From assembly GCA_027490995.1 (NCBI GenBank), contig JAIXWY010000011.1:1426001-1490000 (forward strand): a stretch of DNA of 64,000 nt. The letters run 5' to 3'. The DNA comes from Opitutaceae bacterium. GTDB lineage: Bacteria > Verrucomicrobiota > Verrucomicrobiia > Opitutales > Opitutaceae. Below the pieces are notes generated by a model. That model had not been told where the DNA came from. It ran no database searches and saw nothing but the letters and a program-made list of their open reading frames with translations. Numbering within the stretch: the first letter of the stretch is position 1; every line of letters starts with the position of its first letter. Of this stretch, positions 1 to 10,163 are shown one piece after another. A program made the translations under genes and the position numbers.

Positions 1-3000
1 CACGCCCGCCGAGGCCGATCTGCTCCGCCGCTGGATCGCGCAAGGAGGTAAGTACGCGCAACATTGGTCCTACGAAGCGCCGAAGCGCCCTGAACCGCCG
101 GCCGTCAAGCAGGCCGACTGGGCCCGCACGCCGATCGATCGCTTCATCCTCGCACGGCTTGAGGCTGCCCAGCTGAAGCCGCAGCCGGAGGCCGATCGTC
201 GCACCCTCGCCCGCCGCGTCGCACTTGATCTCGCCGGACTGCCCCCGACACCAGCCGAGGTCGAGGCCTTCGTCGCCGATCCCCGCCCCGATGCCTACGA
301 GCGTTTTGTCGACCTCCAACTCGCCCGGCCAGCCTACGGCGAACACTGGGCCCGCTCGTGGCTGGACCTCGCGCGCTACGCCGATTCACGAGGGTACGCC
401 GACGATCAGCCGCGCTCAATCTGGCGCTACCGCGATTACGTCATCGATGCGTTCAATCGCAACGTGCCTTTCGACCAGTTTACGATCGAGCAGCTGGCCG
501 GAGATCTCCTGCCCAACCCGACCGCCGAGCAACTGTACGCAACCGGCTTCCATCGGAATACGATGAATAACACCGAGGGGGGCACCGACGACGAAGAATT
601 CCGGACCGTCGCAGTCATCGACCGCGTCAACACGACCTTTTCCGTCTGGATGGGTTCCTCCATGGCGTGCGCCCAGTGTCATACGCACAAGTACGATCCG
701 TTCACGCTCACGGAGTACTTCCAGATCTATGCGTTCTTCAATCAGACCGCGGACGCGGATCGCGATGACGAAGCTCCGTTCGTGGAGTTCTACACCGCCG
801 AGCAGGAGGGGCTACGCGCACAGTGGAAGCGTCAGATCCAAGAGGCCCACTCGCGCGTCGTCACCGCTGCACCCGCTCATTCCGCCGCTGCGGACGCATG
901 GGCCGCGGCCTTCCCCGCAAAGCCATCGTGGCGGGCCAATGCACCTAAGGAACTGGTCTTCTCCTCCGGGACCAAGGAGGCCTCCATCGACGCAGACGCC
1001 CGCGTGTTTGTTCCCGCGGGTGCAGCCAAGGAGACCGTGGCCGTCGAGCTCGCAACGCCGCGCGATCAGCCCGTCACCGCGATTCGCGTCGAGGCGCTCC
1101 CGCACACCTCTCTCGCCGGCGGCGGCGCAGGCGGCGCCGACGGCCGCTTCGTCGTCACCCGCGCTCGAGTCGGAGTCAAGGGTCCGGCAGCGCGCCCGGC
1201 CCGCTACATCCGCGTCGAATTGCCGGGCCCGAACCGCACTCTCCCTCTCGCCGAAGTCGAGGTCTTCGGTGAAGGCCGGAACCTCGCCCGCGAGGGAAGG
1301 GCGTACCAAACATCCGTGGCCGACGGTGCGGAGGCAGCCCGCGCAATCGATGGCAAAACGGACGGAGACTTTTCCCGTGGCTCCGTCGCTCTCACCGCCG
1401 CCAGCGATGACGCTTGGTGGGAAGTCGACCTCGGCGCAACGCGCTCAGTCGAGCGCGTGGTGCTCTGGGGCCGCACCGGGGCCGAGTCGACGCCCGGCTG
1501 GATCCGCGTCCTCGTTCTCGACGAAAACCGTCGTCCGATTTGGGCGCAGATGGGCCGCGACGCACCCCGTCCAAGCCGCGAGCATCGGATGAGCGACCCC
1601 GTCGACATCCGCATCGCCCGCGTGACGGCCAGCTATGCTGACCCAGAGTACGACGAGTCCTACATCATCACCGACGCCGAGCCCAAACGCCCCAATCCCC
1701 GTAAGCGCACCGCAACCAAGAAGGGTTGGGGCAACGGCGGAGCGATCGACCAAGCCCACCAGCTCTATCTCGAGCCGGCCAAGCCGGTGATCCTCGGGCC
1801 GGACGAGACGCTCGTGGTGACGCTCGAGCAAGGCGCGGAACTGGCCAAGGCGACCCTGAATCACTTCCGGGTCGGCTACTCCACCGAAGTGCGCGTCGCC
1901 GACCAGATCCACACGCCCGCCCCAGTCCTCGCCGCGCTTCAAACACCCGCCTCCCAGCGCACGGAATCCCAGAAGCGTACCGTCCTCGACTTCTACGCGC
2001 TGAAAATCGCGCCCGAGTTCGCCGCCGATCAGCAGCAGATCGCCAAGCTGGAACGCTCGCTGCAGGACATGCCCGTGAACACCACCTTGGTCATGCGCGA
2101 GCTTCCCGCTGGCAAACAGCGCACGACGCACGTGCAGCTGCGGGGTAATTTCCGGGAGCTCGGCGACGAGGTGCAGCCGGGCGTGCCGGCAGTCTTCCCC
2201 CCGCTCGCCAAAGATCGCCCGGCGGATCGTCTCGCACTCGCCCACTGGCTGGTGAGCCCGGAGAATCCCCTTACCGCCCGCGTCCAGGCCAACCGCCTTT
2301 GGGAATCAATCTTCGGCCTCGGGATCGTCCGTACCACCGAAGAGTTCGGTTCACAGGGCGAGGCCGCCACCCACCCTGAGTTGCTCGACTGGCTGGCGAC
2401 GGAGTTGGTCCGCCTTAAATGGGATCAGAAGGCCTTCCTCCGGCTCCTCGTCACCTCCGCGGCATATCGGCAGAGCGCCCGAGTCACCCCAGAGGCGCTT
2501 GCCGGTGATCCCGAGAATCGCCTGATCTCGCGCGGCCCGCGTTTCCGGTTGAGCGCCGAAATGATCCGTGACCAAGCTCTTGCGGTCAGTGGCCTCCTGA
2601 GTTCCCGCAGCCACGGCCCCTCGTCGCGGCCCTATCAGCCGGCATCCGGTCTCAACGCGGCGTTCGGCGCCACCCTCGACTGGAAGACGGATGTCGGCGA
2701 GGGTCGACTCCGCCGCGGCCTTTATACGGAATGGCGACGCAGCAGTCCGTATCCGTCCATGGCCGCGTTCGATGCACCGAACCGTGAGGTCTGCACCCTC
2801 CGCCGCGATCGCAGCAACACGCCGCTGCAGGCACTGGTGACGATGAACGATCCGGTCTACGTCGAAGCGGCTCAGTCCTTGGCGGCCTCGCTCGCTGAAG
2901 CCGGATCAAGTCCCGCCGACGGCATCCGCCTCGGCTTCGAGCGCGTCCTCGCTCGCCCTCCCACCGCTGCCGAAGTCCGTGCGCTCTCCACGCTCTTCGC

Positions 3001-3163
3001 CGACACGCTGGCCACGTACACCGCCGATCCCGGCCGGGCCGCGACGCTGATTGCAAACGCCGAACTTCCCCCGCCTGCCCATCTTCCCGCTCCCACCCTC
3101 GCGGCCTGGACCTCCGTGGCCAATGTTCTCCTGAATCTCGACGAGACCCTGATGAAGCGCTGA
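1..3163 (+). CDS. PSD1 / DUF1549-DUF1553 family protein with embedded discoidin-like domain (5' partial)
   Basis: The reading frame is already open at base 2, so the true N-terminus (probably a cytochrome-c-like PSCyt1 domain) lies outside the window. The first ~290 visible residues match the DUF1549 (PSCyt2) pattern, including a CAQCH motif (CxxCH, haem-like) near 667-681. The middle part (about 1200-1560) reads like an F5/8 C (discoidin) carbohydrate-binding fold: RYIRVELPG, then a WWEVDLGA block. The C-terminal third is DUF1553, with the landmarks NPLTARVQANRLWESIFG and RDRSNTPLQALVTMNDP. Such proteins are abundant in Planctomycetota and Verrucomicrobiota and are usually paired with a DUF1501 protein, as here (12-base gap). 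They are thought to act in the envelope in breakdown of complex polysaccharides. The exact function is unknown. Confidence 0.9.
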   Translation, partial: TPAEADLLRRWIAQGGKYAQHWSYEAPKRPEPPAVKQADWARTPIDRFILARLEAAQLKPQPEADRRTLARRVALDLAGLPPTPAEVEAFVADPRPDAYERFVDLQLARPAYGEHWARSWLDLARYADSRGYADDQPRSIWRYRDYVIDAFNRNVPFDQFTIEQLAGDLLPNPTAEQLYATGFHRNTMNNTEGGTDDEEFRTVAVIDRVNTTFSVWMGSSMACAQCHTHKYDPFTLTEYFQIYAFFNQTADADRDDEAPFVEFYTAEQEGLRAQWKRQIQEAHSRVVTAAPAHSAAADAWAAAFPAKPSWRANAPKELVFSSGTKEASIDADARVFVPAGAAKETVAVELATPRDQPVTAIRVEALPHTSLAGGGAGGADGRFVVTRARVGVKGPAARPARYIRVELPGPNRTLPLAEVEVFGEGRNLAREGRAYQTSVADGAEAARAIDGKTDGDFSRGSVALTAASDDAWWEVDLGATRSVERVVLWGRTGAESTPGWIRVLVLDENRRPIWAQMGRDAPRPSREHRMSDPVDIRIARVTASYADPEYDESYIITDAEPKRPNPRKRTATKKGWGNGGAIDQAHQLYLEPAKPVILGPDETLVVTLEQGAELAKATLNHFRVGYSTEVRVADQIHTPAPVLAALQTPASQRTESQKRTVLDFYALKIAPEFAADQQQIAKLERSLQDMPVNTTLVMRELPAGKQRTTHVQLRGNFRELGDEVQPGVPAVFPPLAKDRPADRLALAHWLVSPENPLTARVQANRLWESIFGLGIVRTTEEFGSQGEAATHPELLDWLATELVRLKWDQKAFLRLLVTSAAYRQSARVTPEALAGDPENRLISRGPRFRLSAEMIRDQALAVSGLLSSRSHGPSSRPYQPASGLNAAFGATLDWKTDVGEGRLRRGLYTEWRRSSPYPSMAAFDAPNREVCTLRRDRSNTPLQALVTMNDPVYVEAAQSLAASLAEAGSSPADGIRLGFERVLARPPTAAEVRALSTLFADTLATYTADPGRAATLIANAELPPPAHLPAPTLAAWTSVANVLLNLDETLMKR

Positions 3164-3175
3164 ACGCACCCGCCC

Positions 3176-4633
3176 ATGAACCTCGCTTTCGAAAAACTCC
3201 AGCACCAGACCCGACGCCAGTTCCTGCGCCGCGCCGGACAGTTCAGCCTCGGCGCGATCGCCCTTGAGGCCCTCCTTCCCCGCGGAATGGGCGCCGTCAA
3301 CCCGATCAGCGCGACAGACCCCATGGTCTCCCGGCCACCCCACTTCGCCCCGAAGGTGAAGCGGATCATTTACCTGCACATGTCCGGCGGGCCACCCCAC
3401 CTCGACCTCTTCGACTACAAGCCGGAGTTGGTGAAGCGCGACGGTCAGTATGCTCCGGATGATTTCGTGAAGGGGAAAAAATTCGCCTTCACCTCTGGCA
3501 CGCCGCGGCTGATGGGCTCGCCGCGCAGCTTCAAACAGTACGGCGCGGGTGGCACCTGGATGTCCGACGCCGTGCCCCACTTCCATTCGGTGGCCGACGA
3601 TCTGTGTGTCATCAACTCGATGTACACCGATCAGTTCAACCACGCGCCCGCGGAACTGCTCCTGTTCACCGGCTCACCGCGCCAGGGACGCCCCTCCATG
3701 GGTTCGTGGGTCACCTACGGACTCGGCACGGCCAACGAGAACCTTCCCGGCTTCGTCGTCCTCGTCAGCAGCGGAACGCAGCCCAGCGCCGGACAGGCCG
3801 TGTGGGGTACGGGCTTTATCCCGTCCGTTTTTCAGGGCGTGCAGTGCCGATCCAAGGGCGACCCCGTCCTCTACGTCAGCGACCCTGCCGGCATGGACCG
3901 CGCCACGCGGCGGCGCACGCTGGACGCGCTGCGCGAGCTCAACGAACTGCAGGCGGCCGAACTCGGCCACCCGGAGACGCTGACACGCATTTCCCAGTAC
4001 GAACTCGCCTTCCGCATGCAGACCAGCGTGCCCGAGGTGATGGACATCGCCCGCGAACCGGCCTCCGTGCTCGAGGCCTACGGCGCTCGCCCGGGCGAAT
4101 CCAGCTTCGCGAACAACTGCCTGCTGGGCCGCCGCCTGCTCGAACAGGGCGTGCGCTTCGTCCAGCTCTTCGACTGGGGCTGGGACTTCCACGGCACCGC
4201 GCCGCGCGAGGATATCCGCGATGGTCTCACGCAGAAGATGTCACGCACCGATAAACCGGTGGCCGCACTCATCCGCGACCTCCGGCAACGCGGGCTGCTC
4301 GACGATACGCTCGTCGTCTGGGGAGGCGAATTTGGCCGCACTCCGTTCCGTGAGGGGCGAACGTCAGGAAGCGATATTCTCGGTCGCGACCACTTCCCGG
4401 ACGCCTTCTCCATTCTCCTCGCCGGCGGCGGCGTGAAGGGCGGTTTCACCTACGGCCGCACCGACGAACTGGGCTTCGGCGTCGTCCAGAACAAGGTCCA
4501 CGTCCACGATCTGCAGGCAACCATCCTGCACCTGTTGGGTTTCGATCACACCCAACTCAGCTACCGCTTCCAAGGCCGCGACTTCCGTCTGACCGACGTG
4601 CACGGGGAAATCGTGCGCGATATTCTCACCTAA
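3176..4633 (+). CDS. DUF1501 family protein, Tat-exported
   Basis: This 485-residue protein begins with a twin-arginine signal (TRRQFLRRAGQFSLGAIALEAL at about residues 12-33), so it is probably folded before export. The body is a typical DUF1501 domain, related to the alkaline phosphatase/sulfatase superfamily: HMSGGPPHLDLFDYKPEL near the start, VVWGGEFGRTPF around residue 380 and DILGRDHFPDAFS after it. It starts 12 bases after the PSD1 stop codon and is surely co-transcribed with it. The pair is a standard PVC-superphylum arrangement. Its biochemical activity is not established; a role in extracytoplasmic carbohydrate or sulfated-polymer processing is the usual suggestion. Confidence 0.92.
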   Translation: MNLAFEKLQHQTRRQFLRRAGQFSLGAIALEALLPRGMGAVNPISATDPMVSRPPHFAPKVKRIIYLHMSGGPPHLDLFDYKPELVKRDGQYAPDDFVKGKKFAFTSGTPRLMGSPRSFKQYGAGGTWMSDAVPHFHSVADDLCVINSMYTDQFNHAPAELLLFTGSPRQGRPSMGSWVTYGLGTANENLPGFVVLVSSGTQPSAGQAVWGTGFIPSVFQGVQCRSKGDPVLYVSDPAGMDRATRRRTLDALRELNELQAAELGHPETLTRISQYELAFRMQTSVPEVMDIAREPASVLEAYGARPGESSFANNCLLGRRLLEQGVRFVQLFDWGWDFHGTAPREDIRDGLTQKMSRTDKPVAALIRDLRQRGLLDDTLVVWGGEFGRTPFREGRTSGSDILGRDHFPDAFSILLAGGGVKGGFTYGRTDELGFGVVQNKVHVHDLQATILHLLGFDHTQLSYRFQGRDFRLTDVHGEIVRDILT

Positions 4634-4758
4634 CCGCCCGTCCGATCGGCGTCGCGCGGGAGCCATCGCCCGTTGCGACCGCTGGCCGAGAGCGGCGCTC
4701 GACGTCCAACGGGCCGCCGACGACGGCCCACCTGGACTGGCGACGGAAGCGCCGGAGT

Positions 4759-4800
4759 GGGACGGAGGGTTGGCTCTTTGCCGGCCACCCTCCCCGTCCC
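4759..4800. terminator. possible bidirectional hairpin between convergent genes
   Basis: GGGACGGAGGG (4759-4769) pairs imperfectly with CCCTCCCCGTCCC (4788-4800, two extra bases). It lies in the 170-base gap between the convergent DUF1501 and pyruvate carboxylase genes. There is no strong T-tract, so terminator function is tentative. Confidence 0.3.
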
Positions 4801-4804
4801 GCGA

Positions 4805-7800
4805 TCAGGCGCGCAGACGCAAGAGCAGGTCCTTGGACTCGACCGTATCGCCCAACGCGACGAACAGTTCTGAAACGACGCCAGCACACGGCGCGTACAC
4901 CGTGGTCTGCATCTTCATGGCCTCCATCATCAGGATCTTGTCGCCCTTCGCAACCTTGGCGCCGACCGAGACGGACAAGGCGGCGATGAGGCCCGGGATC
5001 GGAGCGGCGATCTGCAGCGGATCGGCGAGGTCTGCCTTCGCGCGAGCGACCGCCTTGGCCGCGACGCTGCGGTCAGGAATGGAAGCCTCGCGGGCCATGC
5101 CGTTGAGATCGAAGTTGACCGTGCGGCGGCCGTCCTTGTCAGGCGCGCCCACGCTGACCAACCGGATGATCAACACCTTGCCGCGCTCGATCTCGACCGA
5201 GATCTCCTCGCCCGGCTTCAACCCAAAGAAAAACGCCGGGGTGGGCAGCACGCTGACGTCGCCGTACTCCCGCTGGTGACGCTGAAAATCCGCGAAGACC
5301 TGCGGGTACATCAGGTGGGAGAACAGTTCGTCCGTCGTCGGCTCACGCTTCAGCTTCTCGGCCAAATCGCGGGTCAGTCGCGCAAGTTCGGCGGTGTCAC
5401 GGGACGCATCGCGCGGCGGCCGGCCCGCAGCCGCTGCTTGCAACGAAAGCTCGTAGCGCGCCTTCGCCTCCGTGTAGCGGGCGCCGCCGAGGATCGCACG
5501 CCAGACCGCGTCCGGCCAGCCACCCTCCGGCCAACCCAGCCCGCCCATGAGCATATCGATCACGCTTTCTGGGAACGGCATGGATCCCGGCTCAAGGTTA
5601 ACCACATCAGCGGGCTTGATGCCGCGCGAAAAGAGGAAGAGAGCCAGATCGCCGACAACCTTCGAGGACGGCGTGACCTTGACGATATCTCCGAAAAGCT
5701 GATTCACCTCCGCATAAGTCCGAGCGATCTCGGGCCAACGATGGGACATCCCCATGGAAGACGCCTGCTCCTTCAGGTTCGTGTACTGACCACCCGGCAT
5801 CTCGTGCAGATAGACCTCGGCCGAACCCGTGCGTGGTGCGGTGTCAAACGGACGATAGTGCTCGCGCACCGCCTCCCAGTAATCGGAGAGACGGTCGAGG
5901 CGCTCCAAGTTCAGACCCGTGTCCCGCGGCGTGTGCTGGAGGGAGGCGACGATTGAATTGAAGTTTGGCTGGGACGTGCTCCCGCTCATCGACGCGAGAG
6001 CGAGGTCGACCACGTCGACCCCGGCATCGGCGGCGCGGAGGACGGACGAGGCGGCGACGCCGCTCGTATCGTGCGTGTGGAAATGAATCGGCAGGCCCAC
6101 CTCCTCGCGCAGCGTGCGAACGAGCTTTTCCGCCGCGTAGGGCCGGCAGAGTCCGGCCATGTCCTTGATCGCAAGGACGTGCGCCCCCATGCGCTCGAGC
6201 TCCTTGGCCAGCTTTACGTAGTACTTGAGCGAATACTTATCGCGCTTCGGATCGAGGATGTCGCCGGTGTAGCAGATCGCCGACTCGCAGACGGCGTGCG
6301 TCTCCTGGACCGCCTCCATGGCCACGCGGAGATTTGGCAGGTAATTGAGGGAGTCGAAGACGCGGAAGATGTCCATGCCGCTGGCAGCGGCATGGCGCAC
6401 GAAGCCAGCAACGACGGCGTCCGGATAATTGGTGTAGCCGACGGCGTTCGCGCCGCGGAGCAGCATCTGGAAGCAGATGTTCGGGATTCGGGCGCGGAGC
6501 TGGCGCAGGCGATCCCACGGATCCTCGTTGAGGAATCGCATCGCGGTGTCGAACGTCGCCCCACCCCACAGCTCGAGCGAGTAGAGCCCGTCGAGGTGGT
6601 GAGCCACGGCGTCGGCGCAGGCGAGCATGTCGTAGGACCGCACGCGGGTGGCCATGAGCGACTGGTGGGCATCGCGAAACGTGGTATCGGTGATCAGCAG
6701 TCGCTGCTGGTCGCGCGTCCAGCGTGCGAACCCGCGCGGACCGAGCTCCAGCAAACGCTGGCGGGTTCCCGGCTGCGGCGGTTGGTGCACGTGGGCCGGC
6801 ACGACCGGTGTCGGGAGCGGCCGGTCCGGGCGGTAGCCCTTGGCTTGCGGGTTGCCGTTAACGATGACGTTGCCGAGGAAGTTGAGCAGGCGGGTCGCGC
6901 GGTCGCGGCGCGGCTTGAAGGCAAAGAGCTCTGGTGTGGTGTCGATCAGCGTCGTAGTAGCCTGACCGGAACGGAAGATCGGGTGGCTGATGACGTTTTC
7001 GAGGAAGGGGATGTTTGTCTTGACTCCTCGGATACGGAATTCCGCCAGCGTGCGCTTCGCGCGGGCCAGCGCGACCTCGTAGGTCTGGCCGCTGGTGATC
7101 AGTTTCACCAGCATCGAGTCGTAGAACGGCGTGACGACCGCTCCGGAGAAGCCCATGCCACCGTCGAGCCGCACGCCGAAGCCGCCGGGAGAGCGGTAGG
7201 CGAGGATGCGACCGTAATCGGGGATAAACTTGTTCTCCGGATCCTCGGTGGTGATGCGGCACTGCACGGCGTAGCCGTTGCGCGGCACCGCGGCCTGCTC
7301 CGGCATTCCCACCTCGGCGGAATGCAGCGCATGCCCCTGCGCGATGAGCACCTGGGACCGCACGAGATCGAGGCCCGTGATGACTTCAGTCACCGTGTGT
7401 TCCACCTGAATGCGTGGGTTCATCTCGATGAAGAACCACTCGTGGCGATCGAGATCGTAGAGGAACTCGATCGTCCCTGCATTGTCGTAGCGAATCTCGC
7501 GGGCCATGCGTGCGGCAGCCTCACAAAGCTCCGTGACGACGTGCGGCGGGAGGCCGAAGCTGGGGGCGACCTCCACGACCTTCTGGTGGCGCCGCTGCAC
7601 GGAGCAGTCGCGCTCGTGAAGGTGGATCACATTCCCGTGCTGGTCGCCGAGGATCTGGACCTCGATGTGCTTTGCGCGCGGGATGTATTTCTCCAGAAAG
7701 ACCGCCGGATTCCCGAAGGCGCGATCCGCCTCACCCTGCGCCTCGTCGAGCAGCGAGTCGAGGTCCCCCGCCTGGTGTACCACACGCATGCCGCGGCCGC

Positions 7801-8344
7801 CGCCACCGAAGGCCGCCTTGATAATGAGGGGAAAGCCAATCGTCTTCGCGATCCGCAGCGCCTCGGCCCGGTCCGTCACTGGTTCCTCGGTTCCAGGAAG
7901 CACGGGGACGTTGATCTTCTTCGCGAGCGCGCGGGCCGCGGTCTTGTCGCCCATCATCTCCAGCAACTCCGGTCGCGGGCCGACAAAGATGATCCCGGCA
8001 CGCTGGCAGGCGCGCGCAAACTCGGCGTTCTCCGAGAGAAATCCATAGCCCGGATGGATCGCATCGACGCCATGCTCCTTCGCGACGCCCACGATGCTGT
8101 CGATGTCGAGGTAAGCGGCCACCGGGCCCTTGCCCTGACCAACCTGATACGCCTCGTCCGCCTTGTAGCGGTGGATACTGAAGCGATCCTCGTGCGCGAA
8201 TACCGCCACCGTGCGGATCCCGAGTTCGGTGCCCGCACGAAAAATGCGCACCGCGATTTCACTGCGGTTGGCCGCCATCAACTTTTGGACAGGCCGAATT
8301 GAAGGAGACGAAGAGGACGCGGAGACGGCGTTCGACGAGGACAT
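4805..8344 (-). CDS. pyc: pyruvate carboxylase
   Basis: This 1179-residue single-chain enzyme converts pyruvate, bicarbonate and ATP to oxaloacetate, refilling the TCA cycle. The domain order is canonical. Biotin carboxylase occupies about residues 20-480 (VQKLMAANRSEIAVRIFRA, ATP-grasp loop KAAFGGGGRGMRVV, EMNPRIQVEHTVTE). The carboxyltransferase TIM barrel covers about 545-830 (DTTFRDAHQSLMATR, the metal-binding region HFHTHDTSG). The C-terminal biotinyl domain carries MEAMKM with the biotin-accepting lysine at residue 1144. Length is normal for the family (about 1150). The low-complexity Ser-rich N-terminus suggests the true start might be a little downstream. It stands alone on the minus strand. 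Biotin motif and carboxyltransferase in one chain exclude the two-subunit and acetyl-CoA carboxylase types. Confidence 0.97.
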   Translation of the reverse strand: MSSSNAVSASSSSPSIRPVQKLMAANRSEIAVRIFRAGTELGIRTVAVFAHEDRFSIHRYKADEAYQVGQGKGPVAAYLDIDSIVGVAKEHGVDAIHPGYGFLSENAEFARACQRAGIIFVGPRPELLEMMGDKTAARALAKKINVPVLPGTEEPVTDRAEALRIAKTIGFPLIIKAAFGGGGRGMRVVHQAGDLDSLLDEAQGEADRAFGNPAVFLEKYIPRAKHIEVQILGDQHGNVIHLHERDCSVQRRHQKVVEVAPSFGLPPHVVTELCEAAARMAREIRYDNAGTIEFLYDLDRHEWFFIEMNPRIQVEHTVTEVITGLDLVRSQVLIAQGHALHSAEVGMPEQAAVPRNGYAVQCRITTEDPENKFIPDYGRILAYRSPGGFGVRLDGGMGFSGAVVTPFYDSMLVKLITSGQTYEVALARAKRTLAEFRIRGVKTNIPFLENVISHPIFRSGQATTTLIDTTPELFAFKPRRDRATRLLNFLGNVIVNGNPQAKGYRPDRPLPTPVVPAHVHQPPQPGTRQRLLELGPRGFARWTRDQQRLLITDTTFRDAHQSLMATRVRSYDMLACADAVAHHLDGLYSLELWGGATFDTAMRFLNEDPWDRLRQLRARIPNICFQMLLRGANAVGYTNYPDAVVAGFVRHAAASGMDIFRVFDSLNYLPNLRVAMEAVQETHAVCESAICYTGDILDPKRDKYSLKYYVKLAKELERMGAHVLAIKDMAGLCRPYAAEKLVRTLREEVGLPIHFHTHDTSGVAASSVLRAADAGVDVVDLALASMSGSTSQPNFNSIVASLQHTPRDTGLNLERLDRLSDYWEAVREHYRPFDTAPRTGSAEVYLHEMPGGQYTNLKEQASSMGMSHRWPEIARTYAEVNQLFGDIVKVTPSSKVVGDLALFLFSRGIKPADVVNLEPGSMPFPESVIDMLMGGLGWPEGGWPDAVWRAILGGARYTEAKARYELSLQAAAAGRPPRDASRDTAELARLTRDLAEKLKREPTTDELFSHLMYPQVFADFQRHQREYGDVSVLPTPAFFFGLKPGEEISVEIERGKVLIIRLVSVGAPDKDGRRTVNFDLNGMAREASIPDRSVAAKAVARAKADLADPLQIAAPIPGLIAALSVSVGAKVAKGDKILMMEAMKMQTTVYAPCAGVVSELFVALGDTVESKDLLLRLRA

Positions 8345-8632
8345 GAGCGAGCGCCGTTTCTAGAGGCGCGAGGCCGCAACGCAACGGCGATCCGCCGATC
8401 ACGTCATCTCACTCACCCCCGTGCCGCCCGATCACGTCCACCACCGCCAAAAACATTACGAGATCCGACCGCAATCAAACGCAAGGGTCTTGAGATTTTG
8501 AGGGATCACGCCCATGGTGAAACGCTTGCACCGCTTCCGCCATCGGATGCGGCGTCACCGTCCACCGCTAGCCCCTACCCCGCGATGCCGTTCACCTGGC
8601 CGCGACTCACCCTGCTCTCCCCGCCGTTCTCC

Positions 8633-9730
8633 ATGAAATCAATTGCTTCGAATTGCCCCGGCCAAGTTCGGCCGGTCACTCGCAGATGGACAGCTGCCCT
8701 CGGTCTTGGGCTGCTGTTGGGCGCGAGCTTATCGACCCTACCGTTCGTTCCGCTGCAGGCCGCGGCCGCAGCTTCGCCCACGGCCACGGCACCGCGGATC
8801 ATCGGCGAGATCGAACGTCGCGATCCGACGCTCGATACCCTGCTCGCGCCCGATGCGACGATCGAGCAACTGGCGGAAGGGTTCGACTGGTCCGAGGGAC
8901 CGGTGTGGGATCCTCGGTCGGGACATCTGCTGTTCAGCGACGTGCCGCAGAACCGGATCTACCGCTGGCACCCCCTTCAGGGGCTCAGCGTTTTTCTCGA
9001 GCCGAGCGGATTTACGGGTGTGACCCCGAGCCTGCGACGTCAGGGATCTAACGGGCTGACGTTTGACGCTGCAGGGCGGCTGCTCCTCTGCCAGCACGGA
9101 GACCGCCGCATCGCCCGACTGGAGACCGATGGGCGAAGCTTCACGACCCTCGCGGACCGCTGGGAAACGCACCGCTTCAACAGCCCCAACGACCTTTGCC
9201 AGGATTCGGCCGGACGCATCTATTTCACCGACCCGCCCTACGGCCTCGCCAACGATGAAGCGCGGGATCTCGATTTCCACGGCGTGTACCGACTCGATCC
9301 CGATGGGAAGGTCACCCTGCTCACCAAAGACCTCGAGCGCCCCAACGGCATCGCGCTTTCTCCGGACGGCAAGAGGCTCTACGTCGCCAACTCCCATCGC
9401 CCCCGGCCGATCATCATGTCCTATCCGCTGGACGCCTCCGGCGGGATCGGTGACGGGACGGTCCTCTTCGACAGCACCCCGCTCTTTGCGAACCGTCCCG
9501 GACACGGCGGCGTACCCGATGGCCTCAAGGTGGATGAACGAGGCAACCTCTGGGCCACGGGCCCGGGCGGCGTGCTCATCCTCCGCCCCGACGGTCACCT
9601 CCTAGGACGCATCCTGCCCGGGCACACCACGGCCAACTGCGCTTGGGGCGATGACGGCCGTACCCTGTACCTCACCTCTGACGGCGTGCTCGCCCGCGTC
9701 CGGACCCTCGTCGCGGGACCGCTCCGTTGA
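8633..9730 (+). CDS. secreted SMP-30/gluconolactonase-family protein
   Basis: A six-bladed beta-propeller hydrolase of the SMP-30/gluconolaconase/LRE family, likely a lactonase acting on sugar lactones outside the cytoplasm. The ATG at 8633 is preferred over in-frame starts at 8498 and 8585 because it is followed directly by a signal peptide (RRWTAALGLGLLLGASL... ending near PLQAAAAAS). The metal-ligand landmarks of the family are visible: WSEGPVWDP, GSNGLTFDAAG, FNSPNDLCQDSAGRIYFTDPPYG and ERPNGIALSPDGKRLYVANS. It is divergent from pyc and apparently monocistronic; a terminator for the opposing glnB operon follows closely. The precise substrate cannot be told from sequence. Confidence 0.88.
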   Translation: MKSIASNCPGQVRPVTRRWTAALGLGLLLGASLSTLPFVPLQAAAAASPTATAPRIIGEIERRDPTLDTLLAPDATIEQLAEGFDWSEGPVWDPRSGHLLFSDVPQNRIYRWHPLQGLSVFLEPSGFTGVTPSLRRQGSNGLTFDAAGRLLLCQHGDRRIARLETDGRSFTTLADRWETHRFNSPNDLCQDSAGRIYFTDPPYGLANDEARDLDFHGVYRLDPDGKVTLLTKDLERPNGIALSPDGKRLYVANSHRPRPIIMSYPLDASGGIGDGTVLFDSTPLFANRPGHGGVPDGLKVDERGNLWATGPGGVLILRPDGHLLGRILPGHTTANCAWGDDGRTLYLTSDGVLARVRTLVAGPLR

Positions 9731-9732
9731 GC

Positions 9733-9762
9733 AAAAAAAACGGCGCCCACGAGGGGCGCCGT
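9733..9762 (-). terminator. Rho-independent terminator of the amt-glnB operon
   Basis: A perfect 9-bp stem (9740-9748 with 9754-9762, core GGCGCC) with a five-base loop. Read on the minus strand it is followed by an eight-T run (9740-9733). It lies just downstream of glnB and a few bases past the convergent SMP-30 gene. Confidence 0.85.
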
Positions 9763-9804
9763 CGGGCGCGGAGACGCGAACGGTCCGTGATATGGCTGGA
9801 CCGG

Positions 9805-10158
<354 letters not shown>

Positions 10159-10163
10159 TTAGA

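Noticed and set aside
6071-8302. 743-residue open frame on + strand
   Set aside because: Antisense to pyc; long shadow caused by high GC, with no family motif.
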